64,000 bases of DNA from positions 1-64,000 of the forward strand of contig JBQCHL010000001.1 in assembly GCA_051954695.1 (NCBI GenBank), given 5' to 3'. The notes beneath the pieces are model-generated. The model saw only the letters and a program-made list of their open reading frames with translations, ran no database searches and had not been told where the DNA came from. This DNA comes from Terrimonas_A sp051954695 (GTDB taxonomy: Bacteria; Bacteroidota; Bacteroidia; Chitinophagales; Chitinophagaceae). Positions 24,331-33,243 of this stretch are shown one piece after another (the stretch's first letter is position 1; every line of letters starts with the position of its first letter). The position numbers were made by a program, and so were the translations under genes.

Positions 24331-26276
24331 GAATTTGCTCCTAAGTGATGATATGCGCTCCTTATCAGTTTTATGTCCCTGCCTACTTCATAATCCCTCG
24401 CATACCAGTAATCCATCATTTGTAAGCTTTGTAAAGGGAGGGCTTGCTTCTGACCTGCCGGTAAACCATTGCTGGTAAGAATGCCGTGCCGGATTTGAGG
24501 GAGATTAGTGGTAGCGGCATTATATCCTACCCATGTTTTATTGCCAAATAATACTGACAGGCAATTGGACAGGAAGCCGAGTGGATTTTTTACGATAAAC
24601 AAATTGACCGGAAAGCCGATCATGCCAATAAGGGCAACCGATATATCAAGCAATCGTTTTAATCTCCTGTTGTAAGGATCGGCTAAATGAAATCCGTTTT
24701 CCCTGGATAGAGATTCACCGGAGCTTTTTCCCGATTTGCTGCCCACAATGCTTTGACTGTCCTCGGCATGGATCATCAGCTTGGTCTTATTTTTTAACTG
24801 CGGCAAAAAATGTACGATATCTTTAAAAGAAAGGAAACCCTGGCAAAAAATAATTTCCTTTAACGGCACAGAGCTCACTACATTTTCCAGGGCTGGCCAG
24901 TTTCCATGTCCTGTTTCATCGCCCGGCTCCATTGCCACACAGCCCAGTATTCTTTGATGCGCTCCCGCTTCATTCATCAGTTGGAGACAGTTCTCATATT
25001 CGGTTTTGGTTCCAACGATCAATGTACCGCCATGATCTTCCTTTTCATTACTGCCAGATAATACACCTGTTTGAACCAGTACCCACCGCAATACCGCGAT
25101 CAATATAAATGCCAGTAATGCACCAAAAAAAATAATACCCCGGGAGAAGCGGTATTGTTCGGGCATAAGAGCATACCCTGCCAGCAGAACAATGGTGGCG
25201 ATAAGGGTTGGCTTTACCAGTTCTGACCTTTTATACCAGCGGTCGTACAATCCTGCATAGTATGCTGTAACCAGGTAAACAAGTGTAAATGCAGGGAAAG
25301 CGATCCAAAGGATCTTGGTTTCGTATTGCGTACCCGTTTTCACATAAGCATTCCAGATATTCTTCATTATCCAGAACGATAAAAGGATTATGCTCGCATC
25401 TATCAATGGCAAACCGATACGCCGGATAAAGCCGGCCATAGCCGACATGGCTGCCCTTGTCCAGATCGCAATATGAATAAGGAAATTAAAAATGCTGGCT
25501 TTGCTGCCACCATAATGTTTCCTTACAAAAATGCTCATGGCGTTATAAAACATGCGGACATAATTCATGCTGCTCCGCTTTGTGCTCTCTCCTTTAAAAT
25601 GAATAATGCTGCTGCCGGAAAAGTAATAATTGATATACCCGGCCTGCTGTATGCGATAACTCAGGTCAATATCTTCACCATACATGAAAAAAGTTTCATC
25701 AAAAGCACCTGTTTTATCCAGTACTTCTTTTTTCACCATCATGTATGCACCGGCAAGCACATCCACAGGATGATCTTTATTTTCATCCAGGTTGCCAAGA
25801 TGATATTGTGCAAAAACGGCGGAGCGTGGAAACAGTCGTGCTAAACCCGACAACTTATAGAAAGAAGTAAGCGGGGATGGAAATGACCGCTTGGATTCCC
25901 GGAGAAAATGGCCGCTCCCATCTATCATTTTTATTCCAAGCGCGCCGGCTTCGGGTCTTGCTTCAAGAAATGCGATTGATTTTTGCAAACAATCTTCCGG
26001 CAAGATGGTGTCAGGGTTCAGGAAAAGAATATACTTCCCTTGTGCCTGTTTTAATCCCTGGTTACAGGCCTGTGCAAAGCCGGTATTGGTTTGATTGGCA
26101 ATAAAAATAATTTCAGGGAAACGCGGCTGAAGATATTCCAGGCTGTTATCTGTTGATTTATTATCTATTACAATTATTTCTGCCTGCAAGCCCTGCACTG
26201 CCTTACGCACAGAACAAAGACATTGCTCCAGGAAGTGCTTGACATTATAATTCACTATGATAATCGACAGATCCAC
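24315..26276 (-). CDS. Glycosyltransferase family 2 fused to a sugar-transferase-like membrane domain
   Basis: 653 residues. A GT2 domain (about 1-240) has 'SIIIVNYNVKHFLEQCL', 'FLNPDTILPE' (DxD-like) and 'GAFDETFFMYGEDIDLSYRI', typical of rhamnosyl- and related transferases. Several membrane segments follow (about 290-400). Next is a CoA-binding-like region (about 420-530, 'GTLIVGTKTEYENCL') as seen in WbaP/WcaJ. The tail (about 535-650) resembles a polyprenyl-phosphate sugar transferase: 'RRLKRLLDISVALIGMIGF' and 'LSVLFGNKTWVGYN'. The catalytic middle ('KFRTM...DE') is missing, so this last domain is probably inactive as a transferase. A role in surface polysaccharide synthesis is likely. 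Confidence 0.87.
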   Translation of the reverse strand: MDLSIIIVNYNVKHFLEQCLCSVRKAVQGLQAEIIVIDNKSTDNSLEYLQPRFPEIIFIANQTNTGFAQACNQGLKQAQGKYILFLNPDTILPEDCLQKSIAFLEARPEAGALGIKMIDGSGHFLRESKRSFPSPLTSFYKLSGLARLFPRSAVFAQYHLGNLDENKDHPVDVLAGAYMMVKKEVLDKTGAFDETFFMYGEDIDLSYRIQQAGYINYYFSGSSIIHFKGESTKRSSMNYVRMFYNAMSIFVRKHYGGSKASIFNFLIHIAIWTRAAMSAMAGFIRRIGLPLIDASIILLSFWIMKNIWNAYVKTGTQYETKILWIAFPAFTLVYLVTAYYAGLYDRWYKRSELVKPTLIATIVLLAGYALMPEQYRFSRGIIFFGALLAFILIAVLRWVLVQTGVLSGSNEKEDHGGTLIVGTKTEYENCLQLMNEAGAHQRILGCVAMEPGDETGHGNWPALENVVSSVPLKEIIFCQGFLSFKDIVHFLPQLKNKTKLMIHAEDSQSIVGSKSGKSSGESLSRENGFHLADPYNRRLKRLLDISVALIGMIGFPVNLFIVKNPLGFLSNCLSVLFGNKTWVGYNAATTNLPQIRHGILTSNGLPAGQKQALPLQSLQMMDYWYARDYEVGRDIKLIRSAYHHLGANSANKA

Positions 26277-26434
26277 TCAAACAGTTTAATTTTGTGAGGT
26301 AATGCAAAGAAAGAAAAACCGGGCGAACATTCATATAAGGCATCTGTTATCTTAAAAGTCCGGACCCTCTGTATTCAGGGCAACTCCCCATTGATCCGAA
26401 CCACTGCTGCATTATGTCATTCAAAAATAGTAGT

Positions 26435-27424
26435 ATGAAAAAGAGAAAATTAGGTTCACAGGGCTTGGAAGCATCTGCTTTGGGCCTCGGTTGTATGGGC
26501 ATGAGTGATTTTTATGGCTCAAGGAATGATGAAGAATCACTGAAAGTGCTGGACCGGGCGATTGAACTGGGCATCACTTTCTGGGACACGGCCGATATGT
26601 ATGGCCCTTACACCAATGAAGAGCTTGTAGGAAAGGCTTTGAAGAAACACCGCCAGAAAGTAACACTGGCCACTAAGTTCGGTATTGTACGAGACCCCAA
26701 TGATCCTACAAAAAGAGGTATAAACGGAAGGCCTGAATATGTGCGCTCCTCTGTTGCAGGAAGCCTGAAACGGTTGGGCACCGATACCATTGACCTGTAT
26801 TATCTCCACCGCAAAGATCCTGAAGTACCGATCGAAGAAACTGTCGGTGCTATGGGACAATTGGTAAAAGACGGGAAGGTAAAGGGGATTGGTCTTTCAG
26901 AAGTGTCGCCGCAAACCCTTCGCAAAGCGCATGCTGAATTTCCTGTTTCTGCCGTGCAAACTGAATATTCGCTCTGGAGCCGCGAACCGGAAGATGGGAT
27001 GTTACAAACCTGCCAGGAACTGGGTATCGCCTTTGTAGCCTACAGTCCTTTAGGCCGGGGATTCCTTACCGGGCAATTCCGGAAGTTTGAAGACCTTGCC
27101 CCGGATGACTACCGGCGCTTCTCACCCCGCTTCCAGGGCGAAAACTTTCAGAAAAATCTCGACCTGGTAAAAAAACTGGAAGAGCTGGCTGAAGAAAAAG
27201 GATGTAAGGCCTCACAACTCGCCCTTGCCTGGGTAATGGCCCAGGGAGATTATATTTTCCCGATCCCTGGAACCAAAAGGGTCGCTTACCTGGAAGAAAA
27301 TGCAGGGACACAGAACGTGATCCTTACAAAAGCCGACCTTGCTGTTATTGATGCCATTGCGCCAAAAGGCGTGGCTTCGGGCCTGAGATACTCTGAAGAA
27401 TCGATGAAGGCAGTAAATGCTTAA
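26435..27424 (+). CDS. Aldo/keto reductase
   Basis: 329 residues from the ATG at 26435, where 'MKKRKLGSQGLEASALGLGC' is the usual family start. An ATG at 26414 would add seven residues and cannot be excluded. The (beta/alpha)8 fold carries the catalytic Asp and Tyr in 'FWDTADMYGPYTNEELVG', Lys in 'VTLATKFGI' and His in 'DLYYLHRKDP'. The NADPH site is in 'FPIPGTKRVAYLEENAG'. It is close to the YakC/AKR13 group that reduces aldehydes and ketones. The next gene starts 34 bases on, in the same direction. Confidence 0.92.
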   Translation: MKKRKLGSQGLEASALGLGCMGMSDFYGSRNDEESLKVLDRAIELGITFWDTADMYGPYTNEELVGKALKKHRQKVTLATKFGIVRDPNDPTKRGINGRPEYVRSSVAGSLKRLGTDTIDLYYLHRKDPEVPIEETVGAMGQLVKDGKVKGIGLSEVSPQTLRKAHAEFPVSAVQTEYSLWSREPEDGMLQTCQELGIAFVAYSPLGRGFLTGQFRKFEDLAPDDYRRFSPRFQGENFQKNLDLVKKLEELAEEKGCKASQLALAWVMAQGDYIFPIPGTKRVAYLEENAGTQNVILTKADLAVIDAIAPKGVASGLRYSEESMKAVNA

Positions 27425-27447
27425 TGTAGGAGTTGACGGCTGAAGGT

Positions 27448-27455
27448 TATCTTTG
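27448..27455 (+). promoter_or_regulatory. -7 box immediately before the IMPase start
   Basis: TATCTTTG fits TAnnTTTG and ends three bases before the ATG at 27459. If used, the mRNA would be nearly leaderless. It argues against the in-frame TTG at 27453, which lies inside the box. Confidence 0.4.
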
Positions 27456-27458
27456 CGC

Positions 27459-28238
27459 ATGCTTAAAACAACACTTATCGAGGCGGCAAGGGCCGGTGCT
27501 TCGGAAATACAACGCTTTTTCCAGAAAGAATTCAAGATCAGCAATAAAACAGGGGTGAACAATCCCGTAACTGAAGCTGATCATGCATCCGAAAAAGCCA
27601 TATTGGGGGTGATCAAGTCCCGGTTTCCGGAACATTATGTGTTGAGCGAAGAGGCCGGCGAAATTGTCCAGGACTCCAATTACAAGTGGATCATTGACCC
27701 GATTGACGGCACCATCAATTTTGCTCATGGTATTCCTATCAATTGCGTATCTATCGGCATTGAGAAAGACGGACAGGCAATAATGGGCGCGGTTTATAAC
27801 CCACACATGAATGAGTTCTTCTTTGCAGAAAGAGGAGCTGGCGCCACTTTAAATGATCAGCCAATAAAAGTAAGCCAGGAGTCTTCCGTTATAAATTCCT
27901 GCCTGGTCACCGGTTTTCCTTATACTTATATCAATATGCCCAATGGCCCGCTGGAAGTTTTCGAGCGGTTTATCCGCAAAGGAGTACCCGTTCGCCGGTT
28001 GGGTGCTGCTGCTATCGATCTTTGCTGGGTAGCCTGCGGACGGTTTGACGGATTTTATGAACATAAGCTGGAAGCATGGGACAGTGCCGCAGGATATCTT
28101 ATCGTGGAAGAAGCCGGCGGAAGGGTAACTGATTTTGATGGCAATAAATATTCACCCTATCAACATCGTATCCTGGCAACCAATGGCAGGATCCATGATG
28201 AAATGCTGGATGTTATCAATAAACGGAAAGAACTCTGA
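27459..28238 (+). CDS. Inositol monophosphatase-family phosphatase
   Basis: 259 residues. Metal-binding motifs of the IMPase/FBPase superfamily are complete: 'LSEEAGE', 'WIIDPIDGTINFAHG' and 'EAWDSAAGYLIVEEAGG'. The enzyme uses magnesium to remove phosphate from inositol phosphate or other sugar or nucleotide phosphates, and in some bacteria (SuhB) it also affects rRNA transcription. The specificity is not visible. It lies between the aldo/keto reductase and thiL genes on the same strand. Confidence 0.92.
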   Translation: MLKTTLIEAARAGASEIQRFFQKEFKISNKTGVNNPVTEADHASEKAILGVIKSRFPEHYVLSEEAGEIVQDSNYKWIIDPIDGTINFAHGIPINCVSIGIEKDGQAIMGAVYNPHMNEFFFAERGAGATLNDQPIKVSQESSVINSCLVTGFPYTYINMPNGPLEVFERFIRKGVPVRRLGAAAIDLCWVACGRFDGFYEHKLEAWDSAAGYLIVEEAGGRVTDFDGNKYSPYQHRILATNGRIHDEMLDVINKRKEL

Positions 28239-28303
28239 TCATCAAGAAAAAACTAAAAGATCAAAAGGCAAAATTTAACGCATTTTGAATTAAAGACAAC
28301 TGT

Positions 28304-29332
28304 ATGGAACGGACAGAAATATCCTCACTAGGTGAGTTTGGCCTGATTGACCACCTTACCAAAAACATAGAGCTTCAAAATGTTTCTTCCCTGGTGGGAG
28401 TGGGTGATGATGCTGCTGTAATAGACCATTTCGGCAAGCAAACCGTTATCACCACAGACCTGCTGGTGGAAGGCGTGCATTTTGACCTGATGTATACACC
28501 TCTGAAACATCTTGGATATAAAAGCGTGATCGTAAACCTGAGTGATATTTATGCGATGAATGCCACGCCCACGCAGATCGTGATCGGACTGGGAATCAGC
28601 AATCGCTTCAGCCTGGAAGCACTGGATGAATTTTATGAAGGTGTATACGCCGCCTGCGCTGCTTATGGGGTAGACCTGGTTGGTGGTGATACCACTTCTT
28701 CTCAAAAAGGTTTTATCATCTCTGTTACAGCCATTGGTGAGGTGTCACCAGATAAATACGTAAAGAGAAGTACTGCAAAAAAAGGGGACCTTATTTGCGT
28801 GAGCGGTGATCTGGGCGCCGCTTATGTAGGGTTGCTTTTCCTGGAACGGGAAAAAAAGATTTACCGTGAAAGCCCCAATGTACAACCCGACCTGGAAGGA
28901 GAATCTTATGTGATCGGCCGATTGTTGAAACCGGAAGCCAGAAAGGATATCATTGAATTTCTCGCAAAGGAATCCATTGTTCCCACTTCTATGATGGATA
29001 TCAGCGACGGACTCAGCTCAGAGATACTGCATATCTGCAAAGACAGCAACCTGGGTTGTGTGTTGTATGAAGACAAGCTGCCTGTTGCCGAAGAAATGAA
29101 GAAGGCTGCGTTCAAATTTGAGATCGATCCCACAGCCTGCGCATTGAGCGGAGGAGAGGATTATGAATTATTATTTACCATTCCTCAATCTGAGTATGAT
29201 AAATTGGTTTTAAATGAAGAAATTAGTGTGGTGGGATATATGACAGAACCTGAGCAGGGTGCTCACATCATTACAAAAGGTGGGAGCAAACATGCAATAA
29301 CGGCGCAGGGATGGAATCATTTAACAAAATAG
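28304..29332 (+). CDS. thiL: Thiamine-monophosphate kinase
   Basis: 342 residues with the AIR-synthase-like fold. 'LVGVGDDAAVIDHFGKQ' is the magnesium/ATP motif, 'TTDLLVEGVHFDL' and 'GVDLVGGDTTSSQKGF' are ThiL signatures, and 'MDISDGLSSEI' and 'LSGGEDYELLF' complete it. It converts thiamine phosphate to thiamine diphosphate with ATP. There are no other thiamine genes here and I found no TPP riboswitch in the 65-base upstream gap, which fits a housekeeping final step. Confidence 0.95.
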   Translation: MERTEISSLGEFGLIDHLTKNIELQNVSSLVGVGDDAAVIDHFGKQTVITTDLLVEGVHFDLMYTPLKHLGYKSVIVNLSDIYAMNATPTQIVIGLGISNRFSLEALDEFYEGVYAACAAYGVDLVGGDTTSSQKGFIISVTAIGEVSPDKYVKRSTAKKGDLICVSGDLGAAYVGLLFLEREKKIYRESPNVQPDLEGESYVIGRLLKPEARKDIIEFLAKESIVPTSMMDISDGLSSEILHICKDSNLGCVLYEDKLPVAEEMKKAAFKFEIDPTACALSGGEDYELLFTIPQSEYDKLVLNEEISVVGYMTEPEQGAHIITKGGSKHAITAQGWNHLTK

Positions 29333-29379
29333 TATAACCGTTTAATCCAAACCCGGCCACCGGATCCATATCTAAATCT

Positions 29380-30882
29380 ATGCGGCAAGTGCTGATCTTA
29401 TATCTATTGGTTATGATAACGGGATGCGGCATTGCCAAATCGTCCTTTTCTCCTTATAAAAAATATCCGCCACAGGTATTGCAAAAGGATTATGCCATTT
29501 ACCGGCAAACCCTGGAAGAAGCTCATCCTGGTCTTTACTGGTATACCAGCAAAGACAGTATGGACTATTATTTTGATAAAGGTTTTCAGCAATTGAATGA
29601 TTCATTGACGGAGCCTGAATTCAGGAAAATACTGTCTTATGTTACGGCGAAAATAAATTGCGGCCACACTTCCGTTCGCCCTTCCAAAACTTTTGCCAAA
29701 TACCAGGACACCGTGCGCCTTGGCCGCGTGTTCCCATTAAGCCTTAAGCTTTGGCAGGATACGGCCGTAGTTGCGGCCAATCTCAACCGCCGCGATTCCA
29801 TTTTGAAAAGAGGCACTATTATCACAGCCATCAATGGCATGCCAATGGATAAGATCGTGGATACACTTTTCAGCTATATCGGAACAGATGGCTACAATAG
29901 AACAAACAAATACCAGGTGTTGAGCAACCGGGGTTATTTCGGTTCTCTTTACAGCACTTTGTTTGGTTACCCGCCGGCATACAGTATCAATTTTATTGAC
30001 AGTGCGGGACATGCAGGAACCACGCTGCTCAGGCCTTTCTTTCCAGGAGCTGATACAATGGCAAGAGCACAGGCTGTTCCCGTAAGACGGTTGCCGCAAC
30101 CATCAAGAAAAGAGCGGAAACAAATGCGGCGAAATTCCGTACGCCTGCTGAAGCTTGATACAGCCGGCCATGTTGCCATGATGGACCTGAATTCCTTCGG
30201 CCGCGGTTATGGTCTGAAAGGGTTTTTCCGTCGTTCGTTCAGGGCTTTAAAGAAAAACAAGATTGAACACCTTATTATTGATGTAAGAGGAAATGGAGGT
30301 GGTAGTGTAACCAATTCTACCCTGATCACCCGTTTTTTGAGCGATCACCCGTTCAAGGTCGCCGATTCATTATATGCTATCCGTAAAAGAAAAACATATA
30401 GCCGTTACATACAGAACGATTTTTTTAACCGGCTTTTCCTCACTTTGTTTGCCCCGAAGCGTAAAGACGGGAAATATCATTTCAAATATTACGAGCGTCA
30501 TTTATTCAAGCCAAGGAAGAAAAATCACTTTGATGGCAAAACCTATATCCTTACCGGCGGTAATTCTTTTTCTGCTACAACATTATTTGCGAGCGCTATT
30601 ATGAAGCAGGATAATGTAACAGTGATCGGAGAGGAAACCGGCGGCGGTGCTTATGGAAATTCTGCCTGGCTGATACCGGATATGACATTGCCAGGAACAA
30701 AAGTGCGTTTCCGTTTACCGCTTTTCCGGCTGGTGATCGATAAAAATGTTCCGAAGGATGGCAGAGGCGTGCAGCCTGAAATTCCTTCTTTTCCAACAGG
30801 AGATGCTGTAAGAAAAGGGATCGATTACAAACTGGTAAAAACAATGGAGTTAATAAAGCAGGATAAAGATTCCAATCAATAA
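29380..30882 (+). CDS. S41-family peptidase lipoprotein
   Basis: 500 residues. A lipoprotein signal reads 'ILYLLVMITGCGIAKS'. The middle looks like a PDZ-like or helical region ('LKRGTIITAINGMPMDKIVD'). The tail-specific protease fold follows, with 'HLIIDVRGNGGGS', the nucleophile Ser in 'LTGGNSFSATTLFASAI' and 'GEETGGGAYGNSAWLIP'. It is a C-terminal-processing-type serine protease facing the periplasm. The stop codon abuts, with no gap, the stop of the convergent omega-amidase gene. Confidence 0.9.
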   Translation: MRQVLILYLLVMITGCGIAKSSFSPYKKYPPQVLQKDYAIYRQTLEEAHPGLYWYTSKDSMDYYFDKGFQQLNDSLTEPEFRKILSYVTAKINCGHTSVRPSKTFAKYQDTVRLGRVFPLSLKLWQDTAVVAANLNRRDSILKRGTIITAINGMPMDKIVDTLFSYIGTDGYNRTNKYQVLSNRGYFGSLYSTLFGYPPAYSINFIDSAGHAGTTLLRPFFPGADTMARAQAVPVRRLPQPSRKERKQMRRNSVRLLKLDTAGHVAMMDLNSFGRGYGLKGFFRRSFRALKKNKIEHLIIDVRGNGGGSVTNSTLITRFLSDHPFKVADSLYAIRKRKTYSRYIQNDFFNRLFLTLFAPKRKDGKYHFKYYERHLFKPRKKNHFDGKTYILTGGNSFSATTLFASAIMKQDNVTVIGEETGGGAYGNSAWLIPDMTLPGTKVRFRLPLFRLVIDKNVPKDGRGVQPEIPSFPTGDAVRKGIDYKLVKTMELIKQDKDSNQ

Positions 30883-31677
30883 TTATTCCTCCAGTATCAT
30901 AAAACCGTCGGCATCTTTCAAAAAGGGAAGTTTTTCCCTCACTGTTTCCAATGGTTCTTTCTGAAGGGTGATAGTATAAACAGCTTCTTCATCTTTCTTT
31001 TGGTAAAGCACTTCGCCCATTGCATCCACTACCATGCTTTCTCCTGTATGAGGAATGCCATTACCATCTTCTCCAACCCGGTTTACACCAATAACAAAAG
31101 ACTGATTTTCGATCGCCCGTGCCTGCAGCAGGGTTTTCCAGGCATTGATGCGGCGTTCAGGCCAGTTGGCTACATATACCAACAGATCGTATTCCGGCGC
31201 TTCGGATTGAGAGTGCTGACGGGCCCAAACAGGAAAACGAAGATCATAACAGATCAGGAGATTGATCTTCCAGCCCTTAACAGAAGCGATCAGCCGTTTT
31301 GAGCCAGCAGTATAGTGTTCGTCCTCGCCGGCATAAGCAAAGCGATGACGTTTGTCATATACTCCATATTGTCCGTTGGGCAGCATCCATACAAGCCGGT
31401 TATAATAATTTCCTTCTTCTTCGATAATAACACTTCCTGTAAGAATGATCTTTTTAGCCGCCGCTATTCTTTTCATCCATTGGATGGTTTCTCCTTCCAT
31501 CGTTTCGGCCAGTTCCTCCGGACGCATACTGAAGCCGGTACTGAACATTTCGGGCAGAATCACCAGCTCGGTCTTCTCCTTTATCCCCATTATCTTTTCT
31601 TCCAGCATGGCCAGGTTGGCTGCTTTATTTTCCCAATGGAGGTTTGTTTGGATGAGGCTGACAGTAAGTGAAGACAT
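30883..31677 (-). CDS. Nitrilase-superfamily omega-amidase (YafV-like)
   Basis: 264 residues. The Glu-Lys-Cys triad is visible: E in 'VILPEMFSTGFSM', K in 'YDKRHRFAYAGED' and C in 'NLLICYDLRFPVWARQ'. The 'MFSTGFSM' and 'DLRFPVWAR' variants are those of the Nit2/YafV omega-amidase branch. This branch hydrolyses 2-oxoglutaramate and 2-oxosuccinamate, which are by-products of glutamine- and methionine-linked transamination. A methionine-type aminotransferase encoded at 47.5 kb would be a fitting partner. The gene is convergent with the S41 gene. Confidence 0.9.
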   Translation of the reverse strand: MSSLTVSLIQTNLHWENKAANLAMLEEKIMGIKEKTELVILPEMFSTGFSMRPEELAETMEGETIQWMKRIAAAKKIILTGSVIIEEEGNYYNRLVWMLPNGQYGVYDKRHRFAYAGEDEHYTAGSKRLIASVKGWKINLLICYDLRFPVWARQHSQSEAPEYDLLVYVANWPERRINAWKTLLQARAIENQSFVIGVNRVGEDGNGIPHTGESMVVDAMGEVLYQKKDEEAVYTITLQKEPLETVREKLPFLKDADGFMILEE

Positions 31678-31699
31678 ATTCTTATTTTGGAACTGTAAA

Positions 31700-31739
31700 A
31701 ATAATAAAGCCGCAGGAGTTGACCTGCGGCTTTATTATT
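31700..31739 (-). terminator. Terminator of the fibre-protein gene
   Basis: A perfect 17-bp stem (AATAATAAAGCCGCAGG and complement) with loop AGTTGA, directly downstream of the gene ending at 31753. The AT-rich base of the stem supplies the T-run. Confidence 0.85.
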
Positions 31740-31752
31740 GGTCTTATAAATA

Positions 31753-33138
31753 TTACTTTCTGCCTCTGTTTACTTTTTCTGCCAGTACTTTATTTTCGTT
31801 TTCCAGTTGTTGAACCCGTTTGTCCATTTCAATGGCCCGTTTATCCATTTCGATCAGGTGCAGGGTGAGTTCTTCAATCTTTTTGAGAAGCAGTGCTTGA
31901 TTATCTCCAAGATTTATTCCTTCTTTCTCTATTTCCTGTGCAGAAGGAACTTCGGGAAGGTGCTTGTTTTTCCGGATATAATTTTCCAATTCGGCAAGGT
32001 TCTGTAGCTTATATTTCTCATCAAAAACATAATCCGGCCAGCTACTTATATCTACTTTTACCTTTCTTGTGCGGATTCCCTTCTCAACAAATAATTGATA
32101 GGCAGTATCTGTCACTTTAACGGTGCCGATACCAACATTGCCAGTTGCTCCTTTTATAATCATTGCTGTCGTAATATTTTGCAGGGTATCTCCACTACTT
32201 CTGGGTACACTGGTCATAAAATGAATGTCGCCGGGAGTCCCGTTACCCGTCCCTTTGCCAGTTGCAATACGGATCGTTTGGCCGGTTTGATTGGTGCCGG
32301 TCTGGCCGGTTGGTTGGATCGTAAGCGGGCCATAGTTAGAAGCATTTGTTTGGGTAACCCCACCCCCGAAATAAACATCCCGCGTTCCATAACCCGGATT
32401 GCTATTACCAAATAGCAATTGATAACTTCCTGTTGTCCGTAAACCGTATCCAATAGAAATACCGCCGACATTGTTGGTCCTTGCATCGTAACCTATGCTG
32501 ATGTTTCCAAGAACGCTTGCCTCACTGGTCCGGCCAATTGTAATCGTTCCTTGCGAATTTGCCATTGCCTGTGCGCCTATTGAAATGGCATATATTGCGG
32601 CTGTGGAAGATGTTCCTATAGAAATGCCCTGGTCGCCTGAGGCCCTTGATAAATTTCCTATTGCAACCGCACCTCTTACGTTCGTATCTAAAGCATTTGC
32701 CAATGCTTCTGTTCCAATAACCGTGTTGGAATGGCCAATTGTATTATATGCCAGGGCATTTGTGCCAATGGCCACATTTCGATACCCCGTATTATTATTT
32801 ACTAGTGCATTATCTCCAACAATAATATTGTTTGCACCAGTACCAGAACCCTTACCTATACTAATATTATTAATCCTCGCATCGAGTGACGTTCTCAAAC
32901 TACCGATGATGTCGAGTTTATATCCCGAATTAGTCGTAGTTCCCAATAATAAATTTCCTCCGTTTGAAGTAATTCTTGCACGTTCCAGATTGTTCGTCCG
33001 GAATATCAGGGCTACACTGTCAGTGTTTCCAACAAAATTAGAAGTGGTTGTACCGCTGTTACCAGTAACATTCCAGGATTGTGCTGTGGCTGCACAGCTA
33101 AGCGCTAAGAATAAGCTTAACGCTGAAAAGTGTTTCAT
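31753..33138 (-). CDS. Secreted fibre/adhesin-like protein with head repeats and coiled-coil tail
   Basis: 461 residues. A signal peptide ends near 'SCAATAQ'. Residues about 85-255 consist of short repeats of the form xIxIGxxA ('VAIGTNALAYN', 'VIGTEALANAL', 'ISIGTSSTA', 'ISIGAQAMA'), as in YadA/Hia trimeric adhesin heads. The C-terminal part has 'VFDEKYKLQNLAELENYI', 'KHLPEVPSAQEIEKEG' and 'LLLKKIEELTLHLIEMDK', a tail domain seen widely in Bacteroidota surface fibres and related to endosialidase-chaperone regions, ending in a coiled coil. It is probably a trimeric surface fibre. No membrane-anchor barrel is present and no phage genes are near. Confidence 0.85.
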   Translation of the reverse strand: MKHFSALSLFLALSCAATAQSWNVTGNSGTTTSNFVGNTDSVALIFRTNNLERARITSNGGNLLLGTTTNSGYKLDIIGSLRTSLDARINNISIGKGSGTGANNIIVGDNALVNNNTGYRNVAIGTNALAYNTIGHSNTVIGTEALANALDTNVRGAVAIGNLSRASGDQGISIGTSSTAAIYAISIGAQAMANSQGTITIGRTSEASVLGNISIGYDARTNNVGGISIGYGLRTTGSYQLLFGNSNPGYGTRDVYFGGGVTQTNASNYGPLTIQPTGQTGTNQTGQTIRIATGKGTGNGTPGDIHFMTSVPRSSGDTLQNITTAMIIKGATGNVGIGTVKVTDTAYQLFVEKGIRTRKVKVDISSWPDYVFDEKYKLQNLAELENYIRKNKHLPEVPSAQEIEKEGINLGDNQALLLKKIEELTLHLIEMDKRAIEMDKRVQQLENENKVLAEKVNRGRK

Positions 33139-33193
33139 GCTTGTTATTGTTTGGTGGTTTGGTTAGACTGTTGAAACAAGTTAGTTTTATTTT

Positions 33194-33234
33194 CTTATGT
33201 GCAATGAATACTGCTATTATTTATTGCACATAAG
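33194..33234. repeat. Inverted repeat between recX and the fibre gene
   Basis: CTTATGTGCAATGAATA (33194-33210) pairs with TATTTATTGCACATAAG (33218-33234), 16 of 17 matching, with a 7-base loop. There is no T-run on either strand. It lies 56-96 bases before the fibre-gene start and 10 bases after recX, so it could be an operator or a processing hairpin. Confidence 0.6.
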
Positions 33235-33243
33235 AGTTAACCA

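Noticed and set aside
28239..28303. TPP riboswitch before thiL
   Set aside because: The 65-base gap is too short and lacks the CUGAGA and ACCUGA elements of the motif.
31753..33138. Prophage tail fibre
   Set aside because: No other phage structural, lysis or integrase gene is near. A signal peptide is present and the neighbours are housekeeping genes.
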